Under the pieces are notes generated by a model that searched no databases, was not told the DNA's origin, and saw only the letters and a program-made list of their open reading frames with translations. This document shows, piece by piece, positions 35,972 to 44,675 of a stretch of 64,000 nt of DNA. The stretch lies in assembly GCF_900100765.1 (NCBI RefSeq), contig NZ_FNFO01000010.1, forward strand, positions 90,351-154,350, in the 5' to 3' direction. The translations under genes and the position numbers were made by a program. The stretch's first letter is position 1. The number at the start of each line of letters is the position of its first letter. The DNA is from Catalinimonas alkaloidigena. Its GTDB lineage: Bacteria > Bacteroidota > Bacteroidia > Cytophagales > Flexibacteraceae.

Positions 35972-36514
35972 TTGACCGACGAATCCCTCATTGCCCAGTG
36001 CCGGAACGGCAACCCGAAAGCACAACGTAAGCTCTACGACCGCTTCGCGACGCCCATGTTCCGGCTGTGTTTCCGCTACCTGAAAAGCGAAGTGGAGGCG
36101 GAGGATGCGCTGCTGGCCGGGTTCGAAAAGGTATTTCGCTACCTGGATCGGTTCGAACACCGGGGACCGCACAGCCTCGAAAACTGGGTCCGACGGATCA
36201 TGGTCAACGAAGCCCTGATGGCCCTGCGCCGCCAAACCAACTTTCCCGAACTGCTGGAGTCCGAAAGCGAAGCGCTGCTGATTGCGGTGCCTGCCACGTC
36301 GACGCTGGAGGCGGAAGAGTTGTACAACTTGGTGCGGCAACTGCCCGTGGGCTACCGGACGGTCTTCAACCTGTACGTGCTGGAAGGCTACAGCCACGCA
36401 GAAATCGCTACGCTGCTGGGCATTCAGGAAGGCACCTCGAAATCGCAACTTAGCAAAGCGAAAGCCCTGCTGCGACAACTTTTACAAAAACACGGCATTA
36501 CCCATGCACTCTGA
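35972..36514 (+). CDS. ECF-type RNA polymerase sigma factor
   Basis: 180 residues starting at TTG 35972 (read as MTDESLIAQC). A stop codon four codons upstream rules out any longer form, and the nearby ATG at 35962 is out of frame. Region 2 (KLYDRFATPMFRLCFRYLKS, AEDALLAGFEKVFRYLDRF, ENWVRRIMVNEALMALRR) and region 4 (LPVGYRTVFNLYVLEGYSHA, EIATLLGIQEGTSKSQLSKA) match extracytoplasmic-function sigma-70 factors. The TTG start suggests low expression. It overlaps the next gene by 11 bases, the usual sigma/anti-sigma arrangement. Confidence 0.92.
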   Translation: MTDESLIAQCRNGNPKAQRKLYDRFATPMFRLCFRYLKSEVEAEDALLAGFEKVFRYLDRFEHRGPHSLENWVRRIMVNEALMALRRQTNFPELLESESEALLIAVPATSTLEAEELYNLVRQLPVGYRTVFNLYVLEGYSHAEIATLLGIQEGTSKSQLSKAKALLRQLLQKHGITHAL

Positions 36515-37271
36515 CGAACTAGAACGGTTTTTTCGGGACCGGCTCCGCCAGCTCGACGCGACACCGCCGCCGCAAGCTACCTGGACTCCCGACCGCACGT
36601 GGGCACGGCTGGCTGCCGCGGCTCCGCCCCGCCCTGCCCGACGGTGGTATCGTTGGGCCGCCGCGGTGTTCCTGCTGTTGCTGACCTTGACGGGCGTGAG
36701 CACCGTCTACGTCCGGCAGCAGCGTCAGATTGCGGCACTGAAGCAAGCGCTGGAAACAGCCCAACGCCAGGCCACGGCCCCTGCCTCACCCCCACAGCAA
36801 GCGACCGTCCGCACCATGCCACAAGAACAAGAAAAGAACACCGCGGCCACGCCAGTTTCGCCTGCGCCGCCAGCCGCTGCGCCGCGCCTGGCACACGAAA
36901 GCACCCGGCAACGCTCTCAGTCGGCTACGGTCCCCACGGGAACGACACCAATCGCCGTACCTGCCCCGGGGGTGCTACCGGTTCCCGTCGATACAGCGTC
37001 CCGACTAGCTGCAACAACGCCATCAGAACAATCAGATGTTTCGCCGCTACCCACGACGGCGAAGCCGCCATTGCCCCAAACGCCGAAGGAGTATCCTACA
37101 CAGGTCACCGTTCGGTACGAAAACACTAAAGAACCCATCGCTACGCTGGTGCTGTCGGCCCCAGACGCGAAACCGAAAAAGCGAGGACTCCGGCTACACG
37201 TAGGCCGACGTTCTTCACCCGAACCTGAACCATCCGGCAACGCCTCGTACGTGGCACGCCTCAACCGTTAA
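36504..37271 (+). CDS. Single-pass membrane protein, probable anti-sigma factor
   Basis: 255 residues from ATG 36504 (MHSDELERFFRDRL), overlapping the sigma gene by 11 bases. A cytoplasmic N-terminal 50 residues (with WTPDRTWARLAAA), one membrane helix (WAAAVFLLLLTLTGVSTVYV, about 53-72), a short coiled coil (RQIAALKQALETAQRQA) and a long Pro/Ala/Thr-rich periplasmic tail follow. This is the layout of Bacteroidota membrane anti-sigma proteins, although the classic HxxxCxxC zinc motif is absent. Function is inferred from position. The third gene, a secreted beta-barrel protein, starts 19 bases on. Confidence 0.65.
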   Translation: MHSDELERFFRDRLRQLDATPPPQATWTPDRTWARLAAAAPPRPARRWYRWAAAVFLLLLTLTGVSTVYVRQQRQIAALKQALETAQRQATAPASPPQQATVRTMPQEQEKNTAATPVSPAPPAAAPRLAHESTRQRSQSATVPTGTTPIAVPAPGVLPVPVDTASRLAATTPSEQSDVSPLPTTAKPPLPQTPKEYPTQVTVRYENTKEPIATLVLSAPDAKPKKRGLRLHVGRRSSPEPEPSGNASYVARLNR

Positions 37272-37290
37272 AAACTCACTATTTCTTCTT

Positions 37291-38292
37291 ATGAACACCT
37301 TGTATGCACGGCTGTTCGGCGCCTGGGCCGGAAGCTGCCTGACCCTACTCTGCCTTGCCGGAACGGCAACGGCTCAAACGTATCCGGATACCATTCTCAT
37401 CCACCTGCCCGACCGCGCGCAGCTCCAACTGGCCGTTCCCAATGCGGGGAAACTCGACGCCATCGAAAGCCTTAACGCACTGTTGCAACGCCTTGAGCAA
37501 GACCTCGCGCCCGTACAAGATTCGCTGGTCGATCCCCACCGCGTGACGGTGGTCCGCTATGTGCACGGGACAGAGGGTCGCCAGCTCACGGTGCAGAACA
37601 CGACCGAGGCGGGGTATGAAGTGCGGTACGATGCCCGCGGTACACTGGCGGCACAGCAACGCCAGGCCGACACGGTGTATTTTCCGGTCGGCGGGGCCGG
37701 TCCTGCGCGCCTCACGCTGCCGTCTGTCACCCGACTGGCCGACGTGATCGCGGCCGATCCGGATGCCCGGCTTCGCGAAGTGGTGGCCAAAGCGCATCCA
37801 CGCTTTCAGCAAACCGTTACGTACAACCCCGACGCGGCCGAACCGGTGCAGACCCACTTCAAGCATACGGACCAACTGGAGATTACGGGCGGTGCCGGGG
37901 TGGGCGTCGTACGCGACAAGCTGGTGCCCGACCTGGCGCTCAACTTTGCCTTCCGGTTTTCGAAAAAGGCGCAGCCCAGTGCCCACTATTTCGCCGTAAG
38001 CCCGTCGCTACACTACTTCTTTGCCCGGCAACCCGAAGGGAACTACAAGATGGATGTCAACACGTTTGTGTCGGTGGCGTACGCCCGGCGCTTCCCGCAG
38101 TCCATCGTGGGGTTAGGGGCGGGCTACCTGGTGCGGAACAAAGGCGATTATTTCGGTGATAACACCATCAAGCTTTTCGGCTGGCTGGGCGGCGTGGAAA
38201 AGAATTACCGGGTCTACCCGGAATTGATCATCACCGACAATTTCAAAACCGTTTTTCCGGGCATTCGCTTCGGCATCGGCATCCATCCTTAA
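37291..38292 (+). CDS. Secreted/outer-membrane beta-barrel-like hypothetical protein
   Basis: 333 residues. A signal peptide (LCLAGTATAQ) ends near residue 29. The mature N-terminal half is mixed (DTILIHLPDRAQLQLAVPNA, a helix with ESLNALLQRLEQDLAP). From about residue 210 alternating beta strands appear (ITGGAGVGVVRDKLVPDLAL, FAVSPSLHYFFARQPEG, VGLGAGYLVRNKGDYFG), ending FPGIRFGIGIHP, like an outer-membrane barrel of eight or so strands. It completes the sigma/anti-sigma operon and may be the envelope component that this module senses or controls. No named family recognised. Confidence 0.65.
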   Translation: MNTLYARLFGAWAGSCLTLLCLAGTATAQTYPDTILIHLPDRAQLQLAVPNAGKLDAIESLNALLQRLEQDLAPVQDSLVDPHRVTVVRYVHGTEGRQLTVQNTTEAGYEVRYDARGTLAAQQRQADTVYFPVGGAGPARLTLPSVTRLADVIAADPDARLREVVAKAHPRFQQTVTYNPDAAEPVQTHFKHTDQLEITGGAGVGVVRDKLVPDLALNFAFRFSKKAQPSAHYFAVSPSLHYFFARQPEGNYKMDVNTFVSVAYARRFPQSIVGLGAGYLVRNKGDYFGDNTIKLFGWLGGVEKNYRVYPELIITDNFKTVFPGIRFGIGIHP

Positions 38293-38295
38293 GCG

Positions 38296-38811
38296 CTATC
38301 CTTCGAAGCCGAAATCGTGTAGCCATTCCCACGGGCCGTTGCGGTAGGCCCACAGGCACACGCCCGTCCCCTGCGCCTGGAACGGAGCGAAATCCTGAGC
38401 CAGTTGCTGCTGCAACGCACGGGCTTCGGCGGGCGTCACTTTGTTCTGCACGGTGATGTGCGGCCACAGTTTCTGCCGATCCTGCGGTGTCAGCCACGCC
38501 TGCCAGTGGTGCGCCAATTGCTCCCGCCACGCCACCAGAGCCTTGTTTTTCACCACGTAGGCCACGCCTTTGCCGATCATTTTTACTTCGGTGACCGGCA
38601 ACGTAAGAGGGGGTTGCGCACGACACACCTGCGCCAGATGGTCGGCAATACACGGCGCTTCGGTGCCGGGCAGGTGATGGAACAGCGACAGGTGCGCTTC
38701 CAGAAAGTTGCGTTCGGCCGGAAAATGTGCTTGTCGGAGCCGGTTAAAAAATTGAAAGGACGGTTTGTCGAGGGCCAACGTTAGGACCAGCGGAGCATCA
38801 ACGGGAGTCAT
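38296..38811 (-). CDS. 2'-5' RNA ligase / cyclic phosphodiesterase family protein
   Basis: 171 residues from ATG 38811 (MTPVDAPLVLTLALD); 18 more codons are open upstream without family character. The two HxT/S-type motifs that define 2H phosphoesterases are present as FLEAHLSLFHHLP and LWPHITVQNKVTP. Members act on 2',3'-cyclic phosphates of RNA or ADP-ribose products. The middle (VTEVKMIGKGVAYVVKNKAL) is beta-rich as expected. Its stop lies 3 bases from the convergent stop of the beta-barrel gene. Confidence 0.88.
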   Translation of the reverse strand: MTPVDAPLVLTLALDKPSFQFFNRLRQAHFPAERNFLEAHLSLFHHLPGTEAPCIADHLAQVCRAQPPLTLPVTEVKMIGKGVAYVVKNKALVAWREQLAHHWQAWLTPQDRQKLWPHITVQNKVTPAEARALQQQLAQDFAPFQAQGTGVCLWAYRNGPWEWLHDFGFEG

Positions 38812-38928
38812 GCTTACGAAACAAGTCGACCTCGCCATTGTTTTCGGAAGGGGCCATCGGATCACCGCGCTGCCCCTTACTTTTGCGCCTCACCGCTGCC
38901 GCCCGCTCGGCAGCCTACCCAACACGCT

Positions 38929-39969
38929 ATGCCCTTACTCCAGCATCTTTTTCCCTTTTTCGGCCGGGAGCCGCGCCCCGAAGAAGTGGCTTTCTCGCCG
39001 CAATACAACGGAAAGCGGTTTGTGAACCCCGTACCGACTTCCTCGCTGCAACCGGTCCAGATTCCCAACGTCATCAAGCGGCAACTGCAAAACGGGGCCG
39101 TAAAATCGCCCAACGCCGATTACCTGTTTGGCGAAACCGGACAAGAACGTCTGCAGGACGGCGCGGCCTTTCACGTCAACTGGCTAGGCCACGCGTCGGT
39201 GCTGATTCATCGGCAGGGCAAGTATTACCTGACCGATCCGGTGCTTTCCGAGCGCGCGTCTCCGTTTCGCTGGCTCGGCCCCAAACGGTTCTTTCCGTCG
39301 CCGATTCATCCGGAACGGTTGCCCGACCTGGAAATGGTCATTCTCTCGCACGATCATTACGATCACTTCGACTACCCGACCTTGTCTCGCCTTCATCCCC
39401 GGGTGAAGCGTTTTGTAGTGCCGCTGGGGGTGGGGGCTTCGCTGCGCGCCTGGGGAGTGCCGCACGAAAAGATCGCCGAACTGGACTGGTGGGATACGTT
39501 TCAGACCGAAGGTCTTACCCTGACCGCTGCGCCGGCGCGCCATTTTTCGGGACGGCTTTTTTCGCGCGATAACACGCTGTGGTGCTCGTGGTCACTCGAC
39601 TTCGGCGACTGCCGACTCTACTACGGGGGCGACTCCGGCATCTTCCCCGGCTTTCAGGAAATCGGGGAGCGGTGCGGACCGTTCGAATGGGCGCTTATCC
39701 CGATTGGAGCTTACGACGAAGCCTGGCACGACATTCACCTGGACCCCGAAGAAGGATACGAGGCGTTTCAGATGGTACGCGCCCGGCAGATGATCCCGAT
39801 TCACTGGGGAACGTTTCAGTTGGCGATGCACAGTTGGTACGAGCCGATCGAACGGTTGGAAGCGATTGCTCCCACCGAGGTGCTACTGACGCCCGCGCCA
39901 GGCGAATGGATCTCTCCGCAGTACGGTCCTGCACGGCCCGACTGGTGGAGGCGCTTCTTGCCCCGCTAA
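38929..39969 (+). CDS. MBL-fold hydrolase of the NAPE-PLD / UlaG-like type
   Basis: 346 residues. VNWLGHASVLIHRQGKYYLT followed by DPVLSERASPFRWLGPKRF and the zinc motif LSHDHYDHFDYPTL mark the N-acyl-phosphatidylethanolamine phospholipase D-like branch. Further ligands appear in PARHFSGR, YYGGDSGIFPGF, and IPIHWGTFQLAMHSW, and the IGAYDEAWHDIHLDPEEGYE block is typical. Members cleave phosphodiester or lactone substrates; the exact lipid or sugar substrate is not visible. The N-terminal 70 residues resemble the lead peptide of family members that bind membranes. It ends at a strong terminator. Confidence 0.88.
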   Translation: MPLLQHLFPFFGREPRPEEVAFSPQYNGKRFVNPVPTSSLQPVQIPNVIKRQLQNGAVKSPNADYLFGETGQERLQDGAAFHVNWLGHASVLIHRQGKYYLTDPVLSERASPFRWLGPKRFFPSPIHPERLPDLEMVILSHDHYDHFDYPTLSRLHPRVKRFVVPLGVGASLRAWGVPHEKIAELDWWDTFQTEGLTLTAAPARHFSGRLFSRDNTLWCSWSLDFGDCRLYYGGDSGIFPGFQEIGERCGPFEWALIPIGAYDEAWHDIHLDPEEGYEAFQMVRARQMIPIHWGTFQLAMHSWYEPIERLEAIAPTEVLLTPAPGEWISPQYGPARPDWWRRFLPR

Positions 39970-39980
39970 CCTATCCCATC

Positions 39981-40017
39981 AAAAAGGCCCCGCTCTTCGA
40001 AAGAACGGGGCCTTTTT
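39981..40017. terminator. Bidirectional Rho-independent terminator
   Basis: AAAAAGGCCCCG ... CGGGGCCTTTTT with an inner TCTT/AGAA extension lies between the MBL hydrolase stop at 39969 and the convergent DEAD-box helicase stop at 40041. Outer A/T runs serve both directions. Confidence 0.92.
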
Positions 40018-40040
40018 AGTTCGAGCCTTACGGCTTGGGT

Positions 40041-41369
40041 TTATTTCTTCGGGCGGCGGAACCAACGCTTCTTTTTACTCTTGGCGGCGCCGTTGTCTCC
40101 GGAAGCGGTCTGCATCACTGCCGATTGCTTCGGAGCGGCTGGTTTGGACTCGCGCGACGGCCGTTGCGGACGACGCCCACGCCCCGAGCGCGCCGAGGGC
40201 TGCGGTTGTTCTACTTCGACGGGCACCTCGTTACCCAGCGGGTAAGGATGATCGTCGATGACCGGAATGCTCTGCCCGATCAGCCGTTTGATGTCGCGCA
40301 GGTACGGTTTCTCTTCATGATCACAGAATGAAAAAGCGATGCCGCTGGCCCCGGCCCGACCCGTACGACCGATGCGGTGCACGTAGGTTTCGGGAACGTT
40401 GGGCAGCTCAAAGTTGATGACGTGCGACAGATCGTCGACGTCGATGCCGCGCGCTGCGATATCGGTCGCCACCAACACACGTGTCTGCCGGGATTTAAAG
40501 TTGCTCAACGCCCGTTGCCGCGCGTTCTGCGACTTGTTGCCGTGAATGGCTTCGGCAGTAATGCCAGCTTTTTTCAAATCTTTGGCGACGCGATCGGCCC
40601 CGTGCTTGGTGCGGGTAAACACCAGCGCCGTTTCGATGTCGTCGTCCTGTAAGACATGCGTCAGCAGCTTGCGCTTTTCCTGCTTGGATACGAAGTATAC
40701 CGCCTGTTGGACCGTCTCGGCCGTCGACGAAACGGGTGTTACCGACACGCGGGCCGGGTCGCGCAGAATCGTGCCCGCCAGTTTGGCAACGTCGGGAGGC
40801 ATCGTAGCCGAGAAGAACAACGACTGCCGTTTTTGTGGCAGCTTGGTGATGACCCGCTTCACGTCGTGGATAAAGCCCATGTCGAGCATGCGGTCGGCTT
40901 CGTCGAGCACGAAAATCTGCAACTGTTGCAGGTCAACAAACCCCTGGTTGATCAGGTCGAGTAAACGCCCCGGTGTAGCAATCAGCACGTCGGCTCCGGA
41001 ACGCAACGCCTGTACCTGGCTGTGTTGGGAAACACCACCGAAAATGACGGTGTGCCGCACGGAGGTATGCCGGCCGTACGCTTCGAAGCTTTCGCCAATC
41101 TGAATTGCCAGTTCACGGGTAGGCGTCAGGATCAACGACTTGATGGTCCTGCGGCCTTTCTTGGGCGTAGGCTGGCTAGCCAGCAGTTGCAGGATCGGGA
41201 TGGCGAAAGCAGCGGTTTTACCGGTGCCGGTCTGCGCCGTCCCCAACAGGTCTTTGTGTTCCAGTACGTGCGGAATGGCCTGGGCCTGAATCGGCGTGGG
41301 CGCCGAGTACCCCTCGGTAGTGAGCGCCTGTAGGATGGGCTCGATGAGCCCTAATGATGCGAATGACAT
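40041..41369 (-). CDS. DEAD-box ATP-dependent RNA helicase (RhlE-like)
   Basis: 442 residues. All helicase motifs are readable: Q motif [14 protein letters not shown], motif [14 protein letters not shown], Ia [12 protein letters not shown], motif [13 protein letters not shown], motif [11 protein letters not shown], motif IV/V ([32 protein letters not shown]) and motif [14 protein letters not shown]. It is followed by a basic, Pro/Gln/Arg-rich tail (about 375-442) that likely binds RNA non-specifically. The RhlE-type tail and [11 protein letters not shown] context suit ribosome-assembly or cold-response helicases. Single gene with its own terminator downstream. Confidence 0.95.
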   Translation of the reverse strand: MSFASLGLIEPILQALTTEGYSAPTPIQAQAIPHVLEHKDLLGTAQTGTGKTAAFAIPILQLLASQPTPKKGRRTIKSLILTPTRELAIQIGESFEAYGRHTSVRHTVIFGGVSQHSQVQALRSGADVLIATPGRLLDLINQGFVDLQQLQIFVLDEADRMLDMGFIHDVKRVITKLPQKRQSLFFSATMPPDVAKLAGTILRDPARVSVTPVSSTAETVQQAVYFVSKQEKRKLLTHVLQDDDIETALVFTRTKHGADRVAKDLKKAGITAEAIHGNKSQNARQRALSNFKSRQTRVLVATDIAARGIDVDDLSHVINFELPNVPETYVHRIGRTGRAGASGIAFSFCDHEEKPYLRDIKRLIGQSIPVIDDHPYPLGNEVPVEVEQPQPSARSGRGRRPQRPSRESKPAAPKQSAVMQTASGDNGAAKSKKKRWFRRPKK

Positions 41370-41435
41370 AAAAACTCAGGAAAGGATGCGCGCCACAGCG
41401 GCTCCCGGTCATCCGATCGACATAAGGTTAATGTG

Positions 41436-41463
41436 AAAAAAGGCCTGCCGGGAAGTACAGGCC
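41436..41463 (-). terminator. Terminator hairpin after the membrane protein gene
   Basis: GGCCTG / CAGGCC with a 10-base loop, followed on the minus strand by six T. It lies about 100 bases past the stop at 41566 and before the helicase start. Confidence 0.6.
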
Positions 41464-41565
41464 GGTTGAAAACAGCACGAACTTGCGCAAAGTTCAGCGT
41501 TTTTCCATAAAAACATTTTTCTCGTCTGCGTTCCGGCGTTGTTCACAGCCACGAGACCGAAAAAC

Positions 41566-42219
41566 TCAGGCGCGTTCAGACAGCAGCGCCTGCTCGGCTA
41601 CGGTCTTGCGGGCCTGATGCCACACCCGAATCAGCATGAAGACCAGCAGACTAAGCGCAAAAAAGAGTTGTCCTAACTCGGCCTCGCGCCCTGTGGGCAG
41701 ATTCAACATGCAAAGCGTAGCCACCAGAAACCACGGGTACAGAAAAGCGGGGGGAAACTTGACCAGCCGCAGCACCTGCCGGTATTTTTTCAGCTTGCGG
41801 TTCCGGTACAGAAACGGCAGCAAAATGCCGTAGAGAAACAGCACCACCGTCACGACCGGCCGCGTTTTGACCAGCGACAGGAGGGGCGTTCCCGATACCC
41901 AATGCTCGTCGGCCGGGGCACTCAACGTCGCGGTCGATTCGGACGCGCTGACGAAATGCTGTCCCCAGTCAATTTCTTCTACCGCGGCCACGACCATCAC
42001 GGCCGCAAAGGCTGCATAGAAAAACCGGCGGCGAATGGGGCGATACGTTACCGTCAGGGCCAGAAGCGCCGTCACGAACAACGTAACGGCCGTAATCCAC
42101 TCAATCGGCTGGTCGTCTGCCAGCAACTGCAGGTACCACGCCCGGTGGGCCACCAACAGGTACGCGAAGAAGAGAAGAAGTACGGTGAAAACGCCGTGTA
42201 CAATCGAACGAAATAGCAT
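41566..42219 (-). CDS. Hypothetical multi-pass membrane protein with EEIDWGQ motif
   Basis: 217 residues from ATG 42219 (MLFRSIVHGVF); a 12-codon longer frame is open. Six hydrophobic helices are seen. Between helices 3 and 4 is VVAAVEEIDWGQHFV, resembling the EExSWGQ motif of a widespread unnamed bacterial membrane family. The acidic pair and tryptophan could be functional. A possible promoter lies 43 bases upstream. No partner gene or pathway is evident. Confidence 0.65.
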   Translation of the reverse strand: MLFRSIVHGVFTVLLLFFAYLLVAHRAWYLQLLADDQPIEWITAVTLFVTALLALTVTYRPIRRRFFYAAFAAVMVVAAVEEIDWGQHFVSASESTATLSAPADEHWVSGTPLLSLVKTRPVVTVVLFLYGILLPFLYRNRKLKKYRQVLRLVKFPPAFLYPWFLVATLCMLNLPTGREAELGQLFFALSLLVFMLIRVWHQARKTVAEQALLSERA

Positions 42220-42261
42220 GGCTAAGTTGAGTTTGAGCAAAAAGTGAGCAATCAAAATACG

Positions 42262-42292
42262 TTAACCTAATATTACGCTTAAGTTACGCAAA
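42262..42292 (-). promoter_or_regulatory. Possible Bacteroidota-type promoter
   Basis: On the minus strand TTTG (42292-42289) is followed by a 19-base spacer and TAGGTTAA (42269-42262), close to TTTG-N19-TAnnTTTG with the last two bases differing. It lies about 43 bases before the membrane-protein ATG at 42219 in an AT-rich spacer. Confidence 0.35.
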
Positions 42293-42329
42293 TGTTAACA
42301 AAAACTCTAAATCGCTGAAGATCTTCTTC

Positions 42330-42881
42330 TTAAGGCCATTGTTTCGGGATGCCTGCGTCTTGTGCTTCCTGGGCGGGGGCCGTGGTGTGCAGGTGCTGTA
42401 ACAGTTGGTTCACGTCGTCTTCAAACTCGATGTAATAGTCTTCGTGCAGCTTGCTGAGCCGCTGCAACACGAATTGTGTGCGTTTTACCAGATAGGCCGA
42501 AATGGTCCGGGTACGCGACGTCGCCTTCCGCAAGTGATGCATCTGGTGCGCATAGACCTCGTTCAGCATCCGAAGGGTCAGCTCAATTTCGCCGTGTTTG
42601 TCTTTCGTGATTTTGGTATGGTAGGTAATCATCGCATTGACGCTGCGCATGTCCATCATCAGCCACCCGGGGCTGTAATGCTTGTCGTGAGCCAGCCGGT
42701 AAATGGCCCGCCCAATTTTGTCTTTCCGGTCTTCCAGACTTTCTTCCGACTCCAGCAATTCGAACTGCAACTGATCGACCAGCTTCTGATCGCGCGCCAC
42801 CAGCCGCAACAGCAGCTTATCTTTTTCGTGCGTGGGCATGGCGCAAATGGCTTCCTGAAGATCTTTCGACAATTTGGGCAT
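42330..42881 (-). CDS. Hypothetical cytoplasmic helical protein
   Basis: 183 residues from ATG 42881 (MPKLSKDLQEAICAMPTHEK); another ATG at 42905 would add eight residues. It is entirely alpha-helical with many charged residues: LLRLVARDQKLVDQLQFELL, RAIYRLAHDKHYSPGWLMMD, MRSVNAMITYHTKITKDKHG and YLVKRTQFVLQRLSKLHEDY. Such proteins are conserved among Cytophagales without assigned function. It has no signal peptide, membrane helix or metal motif. Its context (membrane protein downstream, secreted DUF4168 upstream and divergent) does not clarify its role. Confidence 0.6.
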   Translation of the reverse strand: MPKLSKDLQEAICAMPTHEKDKLLLRLVARDQKLVDQLQFELLESEESLEDRKDKIGRAIYRLAHDKHYSPGWLMMDMRSVNAMITYHTKITKDKHGEIELTLRMLNEVYAHQMHHLRKATSRTRTISAYLVKRTQFVLQRLSKLHEDYYIEFEDDVNQLLQHLHTTAPAQEAQDAGIPKQWP

Positions 42882-43090
42882 GGTGATGCGGGTAGAATGG
42901 GACATCTGTCGGAAGGTCTGTCCGAACCGCGAGTCCCGGTAGCGATGGAAATCGGCAAAACTACAGCCCAATCGACACAATCCGAAGAACTTATGGCATT
43001 CTGCACATAAGTTACCAACCCCACCGGGGCCGCTTCGTACAACGTTAGCATATCCTGCCTAGCAGGACGACACGAATCGAATTTACACTC

Positions 43091-43636
43091 ATGATTACAA
43101 CAACTTGGACACGTCGCCTGTTTGTGGCAGGAGCCGTGTTATTCGGATCATATCAGGTGGCTCAGGCGCAAGTTCAGCCCGCGCCTACGCAGACGCAGCC
43201 CCAAACCAACGACTATTCAGACGAAGAGTTGCAACAGTTTACGAAAGTGGCCCTCAGCGTCAACGACCTCGAAATGAACGCACAGGAGCAATCCATCGCG
43301 GCCATCGAAGGCGAAAACCTGGACATCGATCGCTTTAACGAAATTGCGGAGTATCAGCAACAGAACTTAAACGCGCAGGAAGAAGCCGCCCAGGCGGAGG
43401 TCGACACCTCTAGCGCCCCGACGGTCGACGAACTGGCCGCGTTCAACAAAGCCGGGCAACAGATCATGCAGATTCGCCAGGAGACGACCGAAAGCATGAT
43501 TCAGGCCATTCAGGCCGGCGGCATGGCCCCGGAACGTTTTCAGCAAATCATGATGGCCTACCAGGAAAACGACCAGTTGCGTCAGCGCATCGACGCCATG
43601 CTGATGGAGCAAGCGCCGGAACCGCAGAAAGACTAA
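43091..43636 (+). CDS. DUF4168 secreted protein
   Basis: 181 residues. A signal peptide (LFVAGAVLFGSYQVAQA) is followed by a Gln/Pro/Thr linker and two similar helical halves: YSDEELQQFTKVALSVNDLE ... RFNEIAEYQQQ, and VDELAAFNKAGQQIMQIRQE ... RFQQIMMAYQENDQLRQRID. The 'SDEELQQF' start and 'RFxEIMxAxQxxxxL' end of each half are DUF4168 hallmarks. These small secreted helical proteins are often stress-induced, but their function is not established. A terminator follows. Confidence 0.8.
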   Translation: MITTTWTRRLFVAGAVLFGSYQVAQAQVQPAPTQTQPQTNDYSDEELQQFTKVALSVNDLEMNAQEQSIAAIEGENLDIDRFNEIAEYQQQNLNAQEEAAQAEVDTSSAPTVDELAAFNKAGQQIMQIRQETTESMIQAIQAGGMAPERFQQIMMAYQENDQLRQRIDAMLMEQAPEPQKD

Positions 43637-43661
43637 CGAACTACCTGATTTTATTAGACAG

Positions 43662-43691
43662 AGCCTCGTCGGATCCCGGCGAGGCTTTTTT
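43662..43691 (+). terminator. Rho-independent terminator after DUF4168 gene
   Basis: AGCCTCG-TCGG / CCGG-CGAGGCT forms a 10-11-bp stem with a 3-base loop, followed by six T. It is 25 bases past the stop. Confidence 0.88.
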
Positions 43692-43772
43692 CGTGCTGCT
43701 CGCTCCGGATGCAGAGCATCAATTGCGCTCGGTTCCCTAACTTGACGTCGATTCCGAACCTGAAACGAAGTC

Positions 43773-44252
43773 ATGGAAAACGCCCAACGCGAAATGACCC
43801 TCCGCTTTCTGGCCGAACCGACCGAAATCAACTTCGGCGGCAAGGTGCACGGCGGCACGGTAATGAAATGGATTGACCAGGCGGGCTACGCCTGTGCCGT
43901 CGGCTGGAGTGGCCGCTACTGCGTCACGGTCTACGTCGGCGGCATCCGCTTTTACCACCCCGTCCACATCGGCGATCTGGTCGAAGTCCAGGCCAAGCTG
44001 ATCTACACCGGCACCACCAGCATGCACATCGCCGTCGACGTGCGGGCGGGCGACCCGAAAGATCCGCACATGAAAAAGACCACGCACTGCGTGATCATCT
44101 TCGTCGGCATCGACCGCGACGGCAAACCGGTGCCCGTCAACCGCTGGGAACCCAAATCAGAAGAAGACCAGTCCCTGCAGACGTACGCGCAGAAGCTGAT
44201 GAACCTCCGCAAAAGCATCGAGGAGGAAATGCGGGAACACCGCGTGGAGTGA
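43773..44252 (+). CDS. Acyl-CoA thioesterase (hotdog fold)
   Basis: 159 residues. The YciA/BFIT-type hotdog signature is clear: NFGGKVHGGTVMKWIDQAGY (with the catalytic acid region on the central helix), CVTVYVGGIRFYHPVHIGDL, and EVQAKLIYTGTTSMHIAVDV followed by CVIIFVGIDRDGKPVPV. It hydrolyses acyl-CoA thioesters in the cytoplasm, with chain length not predictable here. The C-terminal helix (YAQKLMNLRKSIEEEMREH) is usual. It is the last ordinary gene before the repeat-flanked spacer and the polysaccharide locus. Confidence 0.93.
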   Translation: MENAQREMTLRFLAEPTEINFGGKVHGGTVMKWIDQAGYACAVGWSGRYCVTVYVGGIRFYHPVHIGDLVEVQAKLIYTGTTSMHIAVDVRAGDPKDPHMKKTTHCVIIFVGIDRDGKPVPVNRWEPKSEEDQSLQTYAQKLMNLRKSIEEEMREHRVE

Positions 44253-44674
44253 GAAAATTGCAAAGGGCAGATTGCAAGTTTCAGATGGGCTGGCACCAGA
44301 ATCATGTTGGATGCGTAGTGATTCATCCACACTATTTCGGGCCAGGCCAGCGTGGCCCGGCTATAAGCTGAAGCCAATCCAAGAGCGACTGGGCGTTGGG
44401 TTTGAACAAGACCAAAAGCCCTCGAAAGACTGATTTTGAGAGATCACACCCTGAATGAAGTTTTCGACCTTGACTATGGAGAAGAAGCGATAAGGGACAC
44501 GGTTGGTGGCAGATGGAGAAGGCAAAAAGTAGCGAAAGACGAAGCCTAAAAAATCACTTGGCATTAGCAGTCTCTCCTACTAAAGCAATAGCACTATCGA
44601 CAATACGAATGAGCAGACACGCTACGAATCTGCAAGCTGCCAATTTGTAATCTGCAATTTTCAAATCTGCAATC
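44253..44674. repeat. Spacer flanked by imperfect inverted repeats (possible non-autonomous element)
   Basis: The 422 bases between the thioesterase and GH78 stops are framed by related ends. The left arm 44253-44286 begins GAAAATTGCA and ends TTTCAGAT; the right arm 44628-44662, read in reverse, begins GAAAATTGCA and ends CTTGCAGAT. The right side has further AAATCTGCAATC units (44663-44674). The interior is AT-richer than its surroundings and has only a 67-codon minus frame (44361-44564) with no recognisable domain. This resembles a MITE-like or decayed element; no transposase is seen. Confidence 0.5.
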
Positions 44675-44675
44675 T

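Noticed and set aside
37291..38292. Idea that the sigma operon is a FecIR-type iron system with the TonB receptor at 26495-28753
   Set aside because: The receptor lacks an N-terminal signalling (STN) domain and is 7 kb away on the other strand.
44361..44564. 67-codon minus-strand frame inside the repeat-flanked spacer
   Set aside because: No similarity to a transposase or any family I recognise; aromatic-rich composition and no partner.
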